Of a DNA stretch of 64,000 nucleotides, positions 62,051 through 64,000 are shown piece after piece. The position numbers and the translations under genes were made by a program. The notes under the pieces were generated by a model. The model did no database searches. It was not told the origin of the DNA and saw only the letters and a list, made by a program, of their open reading frames with translations. The stretch's first letter is position 1. Each line of letters opens with the position of its first letter. This stretch comes from Flaccisagitta enflata. Its lineage: Eukaryota > Chaetognatha > Sagittoidea > Aphragmophora. The DNA is taken from the NCBI GenBank assembly GCA_965153355.1, contig OZ231126.1, positions 38,688,001-38,752,000 of the forward strand, given 5' to 3'.

Positions 62051-63185
62051 CAGCGGCGTAGGAGACTAAAGACTTTTGGGACTTCCGCCCTCAATTGGTG
62101 TCCGACCAATTTAGTCTCACAATTAAAACCAACTTGTAATTTTTACCATATAACTATAAAAATTTGTGATTATTACAATTTTTGGGCAGCGGCCCCGAAG
62201 GGGACGAAGTCCTGTAGAACACAGGGGGAATCTGTCCGTCCGTCCGTACGTCCCCCCCCTCTGCCCCACCCTCAGGGCTTCGTCTCCTTTGGGGCCCAAA
62301 TCCAAGCAATATGGCCAAAATCCAAGCAAAATGGCCTAAATCCAGCCAAAATGGGCCAAATCCAAGTAAAATGGGCCAAATCCAGGCAAAATGGGCCAAA
62401 TCTGGCTAGAAAACCTGAATTCTGGCCTGAATTCTATTATTTTGGCCCCTAAACTTAGATTCTGGCTCCTTAAACCCACAACCTAGCTATAGACACCCAA
62501 ATCCTGACCTTTGGGACCTAGATTGGAACCTCCAAGACTAAGGTTCTGGCCTCAAAGACCTAAATCCTGGCCTCAGAGGCCCAAATCCTAGCGTCAGAGA
62601 CTGAAATCCTTGCCTCTGAGACCAAGAAACTAGTCTCAGAGACTAAAATTATGGTCTCAGAGACCCAGATCCTGGCCTGCCCCTCCCTCAACATAACCTA
62701 CAAGCTATACAATAAGGGCAAGGATACCATTGTCCATATACTGCCTTTTGTCATTTCTCTATGGTATTCAATGAAAATTTGAATCACAGTCACAGAGCAT
62801 CCTGGACAGAAGGAAGGCAGACAGAAGGACGTATGGACGGATGGAAGGACGGACAGATTCCCCCTGTGTTCTACAGGACTTCGTCCCCTTCGGGGCCGCT
62901 GCCCTGCTCCCTCTCAACCTAAATCACTTTCTACTCAAGCAGGGCACGGGTACCGCTGACCACTTACTGCCTTTGGGCTGCTATTAAGCATATGATCATT
63001 GAATTTTTCTTTTCTTTCTTTTACTTCCCTTTTTTTCTTCTTTTTTTCCTGTTTTCCTTTCCTTCTCCTCTTTTTTTCCTTCTTCCTTTTTTTTCTCTTG
63101 GCTAATTTAGTGTCCCGACAACTTTAGTGTCCCGACAACAGGGACTTCCATGGAAGTCCCGGAAGTCCCTTCTCCTACGCCGCTG
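62051..63185. mobile_element. hAT-like element with 8-bp target duplication
   Basis: Ends are CAGCGGCGTAGGAG and CTCCTACGCCGCTG, with GGGACTTCC/GGAAGTCCC just inside. TCACCATG flanks both ends (62043-62050 and 63186-63193). A GGGCAGC-family element fills most of the interior, so the original hAT MITE was only about 325 bp. It has no transposase frame. Confidence 0.85.
62175..62989 (+). mobile_element. GGGCAGC-family element nested in the hAT-like element
   Basis: Starts TTTTTGGGCAGCGGCCCCGA and ends GGGCACGGGTACCGCTGACC...TTTGGGCTGCTATTAA. The inverted CCTGTAGAACACAGGGGGA / TCCCCCTGTGTTCTACAGG blocks are intact. The interior is an AAATCCAAGCAAAATGGCC minisatellite followed by GGCCTCAGAGGCCCAAATC units. 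Confidence 0.75.
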
Positions 63186-63371
63186 TCACCATGCATTCTT
63201 CCATACATGGCTCCCCAATGTTTCACAACAATGGAATACCATGAAGTTGCATCAATCTCGAATTATTTCTGTAAGCATGGAAGTACTACTGTTTATAAGG
63301 AGCTTAGAAAAAATTCAAGATTGGTTTACTAAGCGTACGTCTAAATATGACACACCAACTGCTTTCTAGTT

Positions 63372-63840
63372 GAGTTTCACTCCCACTCTTCCATTTGAGA
63401 GTAAAAACAATATTTTATTACTGACAACAAATAATTCTTGGAAATAAAAGGAAGTTAAAGTTGAAATTACAATTGATAAATGTAAAAAGAATATGTATGG
63501 AAAGAGAGGGAAAAAAGATTCAATTTATTTTATCTTACGTTTGAAAAGTGGGAAAAGAAGGAGCCTCTCAATGTTCCTCGCTGGATAGATTGAAAGAAAA
63601 TGTTGAAAATCAAACCGAAATTAGTAATCAAAGAGACATGTTAAGTAACGATTGTTTCTAATGTGATTGGAGATTTTACATCACAGCAAAAATCAATCAG
63701 TCGGCTTTCAAATTTTCGTTGTCGACACACGTTTGTACGTAGACGAGCGAGACTGTGTCTTTTCAGTTATGACAACTAAGGTACGCCACTCTTATGATAG
63801 GATGATAGTATGAATTTGTTGTACTATCTAGGCGGAAAAA
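63372..63840. other. Non-coding, unassigned
   Basis: AT-rich. No gene or repeat family is recognised. Confidence 0.4.
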
Positions 63841-63844
63841 AATC

Positions 63845-64000
63845 TTTCGGTATGTTTACATGCATATCTCAGGTTAGAATCATCCAATCATCAAAAAATT
63901 TGTGAGACAATTAAAGCCCTTCAAATTTGCAAGAAATTGACGCAAACCGCATCTTTCTAGCTCAATGCGTTTAAGAGCTATTTAACTTTGACTGAAATAT
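63845..64000. repeat. Palindromic element, copy 2, left arm only
   Basis: Matches the left half of 13550-13865 closely, including AAGCCCTTCAAATTTGCAAG and GCAAACCGCATC. The right arm would lie beyond the window. Confidence 0.7.

Larger units (their letters stand above)
61779..63369 (+). pseudogene. Decayed coding remnant interrupted by a hAT-like element
   Basis: One frame gives FDGINSSFILDARDPQGLLD then LWEAVRKVNGMKYFDTNELM and CAIQG, a TAA (61953-61955), and continues IATFETLPALPRLNKSVLAF to SDTSP at 62050. After the element and one TCACCATG are skipped, the same frame resumes (CILPYMAPQCFTTMEYHEVA), then a shift near 63310 in an A-run leads to IQDWFTKRTSKYDTPTAF and a stop at 63369. The composition is convincingly protein-like, but the family is not recognised. 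It may be an old transposon gene or a dead host gene. No start codon or clear acceptor is fixed at the left edge. Confidence 0.5.

Overview
The window is nuclear DNA of an animal. Its genes have GT-AG introns and AATAAA-type poly(A) signals, and they include homologues of the meiotic MutS protein MSH5 and of EPSTI1. There is an interstitial tract of TTAGGG-type telomere repeat. The intergenic and intronic DNA is full of (GA)n and other microsatellites and of small palindromic or inverted-repeat elements. I cannot name the species. A non-vertebrate metazoan is my best reading. No bacterial genes, CRISPR arrays, rRNA or tRNA genes were seen.

Left third (1-32 kb), minus strand: two members of one acidic, low-complexity protein family. 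Gene B (9258 to 682) is a single 2858-codon open frame built mostly from eight tandem units of about 237 residues. Gene A (31946 to 21299) is related by two short shared motifs. Its coding sequence is cut by three insertions: a 5968-bp element bounded by CACTGTGGGC, a 128-bp TT-flanked element and a 2272-bp TA-flanked inverted-repeat element. Taking out each insertion with one copy of its target duplication joins the four pieces into one frame of exactly 757 codons with no stop until the natural end. This is the most striking observation here. Either the insertions are very young, or they are removed from RNA or DNA.

Middle (34-54 kb): a plus-strand gene for an acidic coiled-coil protein (four coding exons, 34022-39512) converges on a complete minus-strand MSH5 gene (nine coding exons, 52728 to 39951, all GT-AG, all phases consistent). 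An intronless EPSTI1-like gene (53937 to 53185) lies just upstream of MSH5 on the same strand.

Right part (54-64 kb): a damaged PDZ-domain gene (57159 to about 58858, plus), the last exon of an unrecognised minus-strand gene (60789 to 60479), and a decayed plus-strand coding remnant (61779-63369) interrupted by a hAT-like element with an 8-bp target duplication.

The rest is mobile and repetitive DNA. I define several families from the sequence: (1) TT-flanked elements with a terminal hairpin whose stem sequence changes between copies while pairing is kept, with a third copy of the stem sequence near the other end; (2) GGGCAGCGGCCCC elements carrying GGCC-AAATC minisatellites; (3) TA-flanked CACTTTTT/TAAGAAC MITEs; (4) 514-515-bp palindromes with 9-bp target duplications; (5) hAT-like MITEs; (6) CACAGTGGGCC elements. 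They are often nested in one another.
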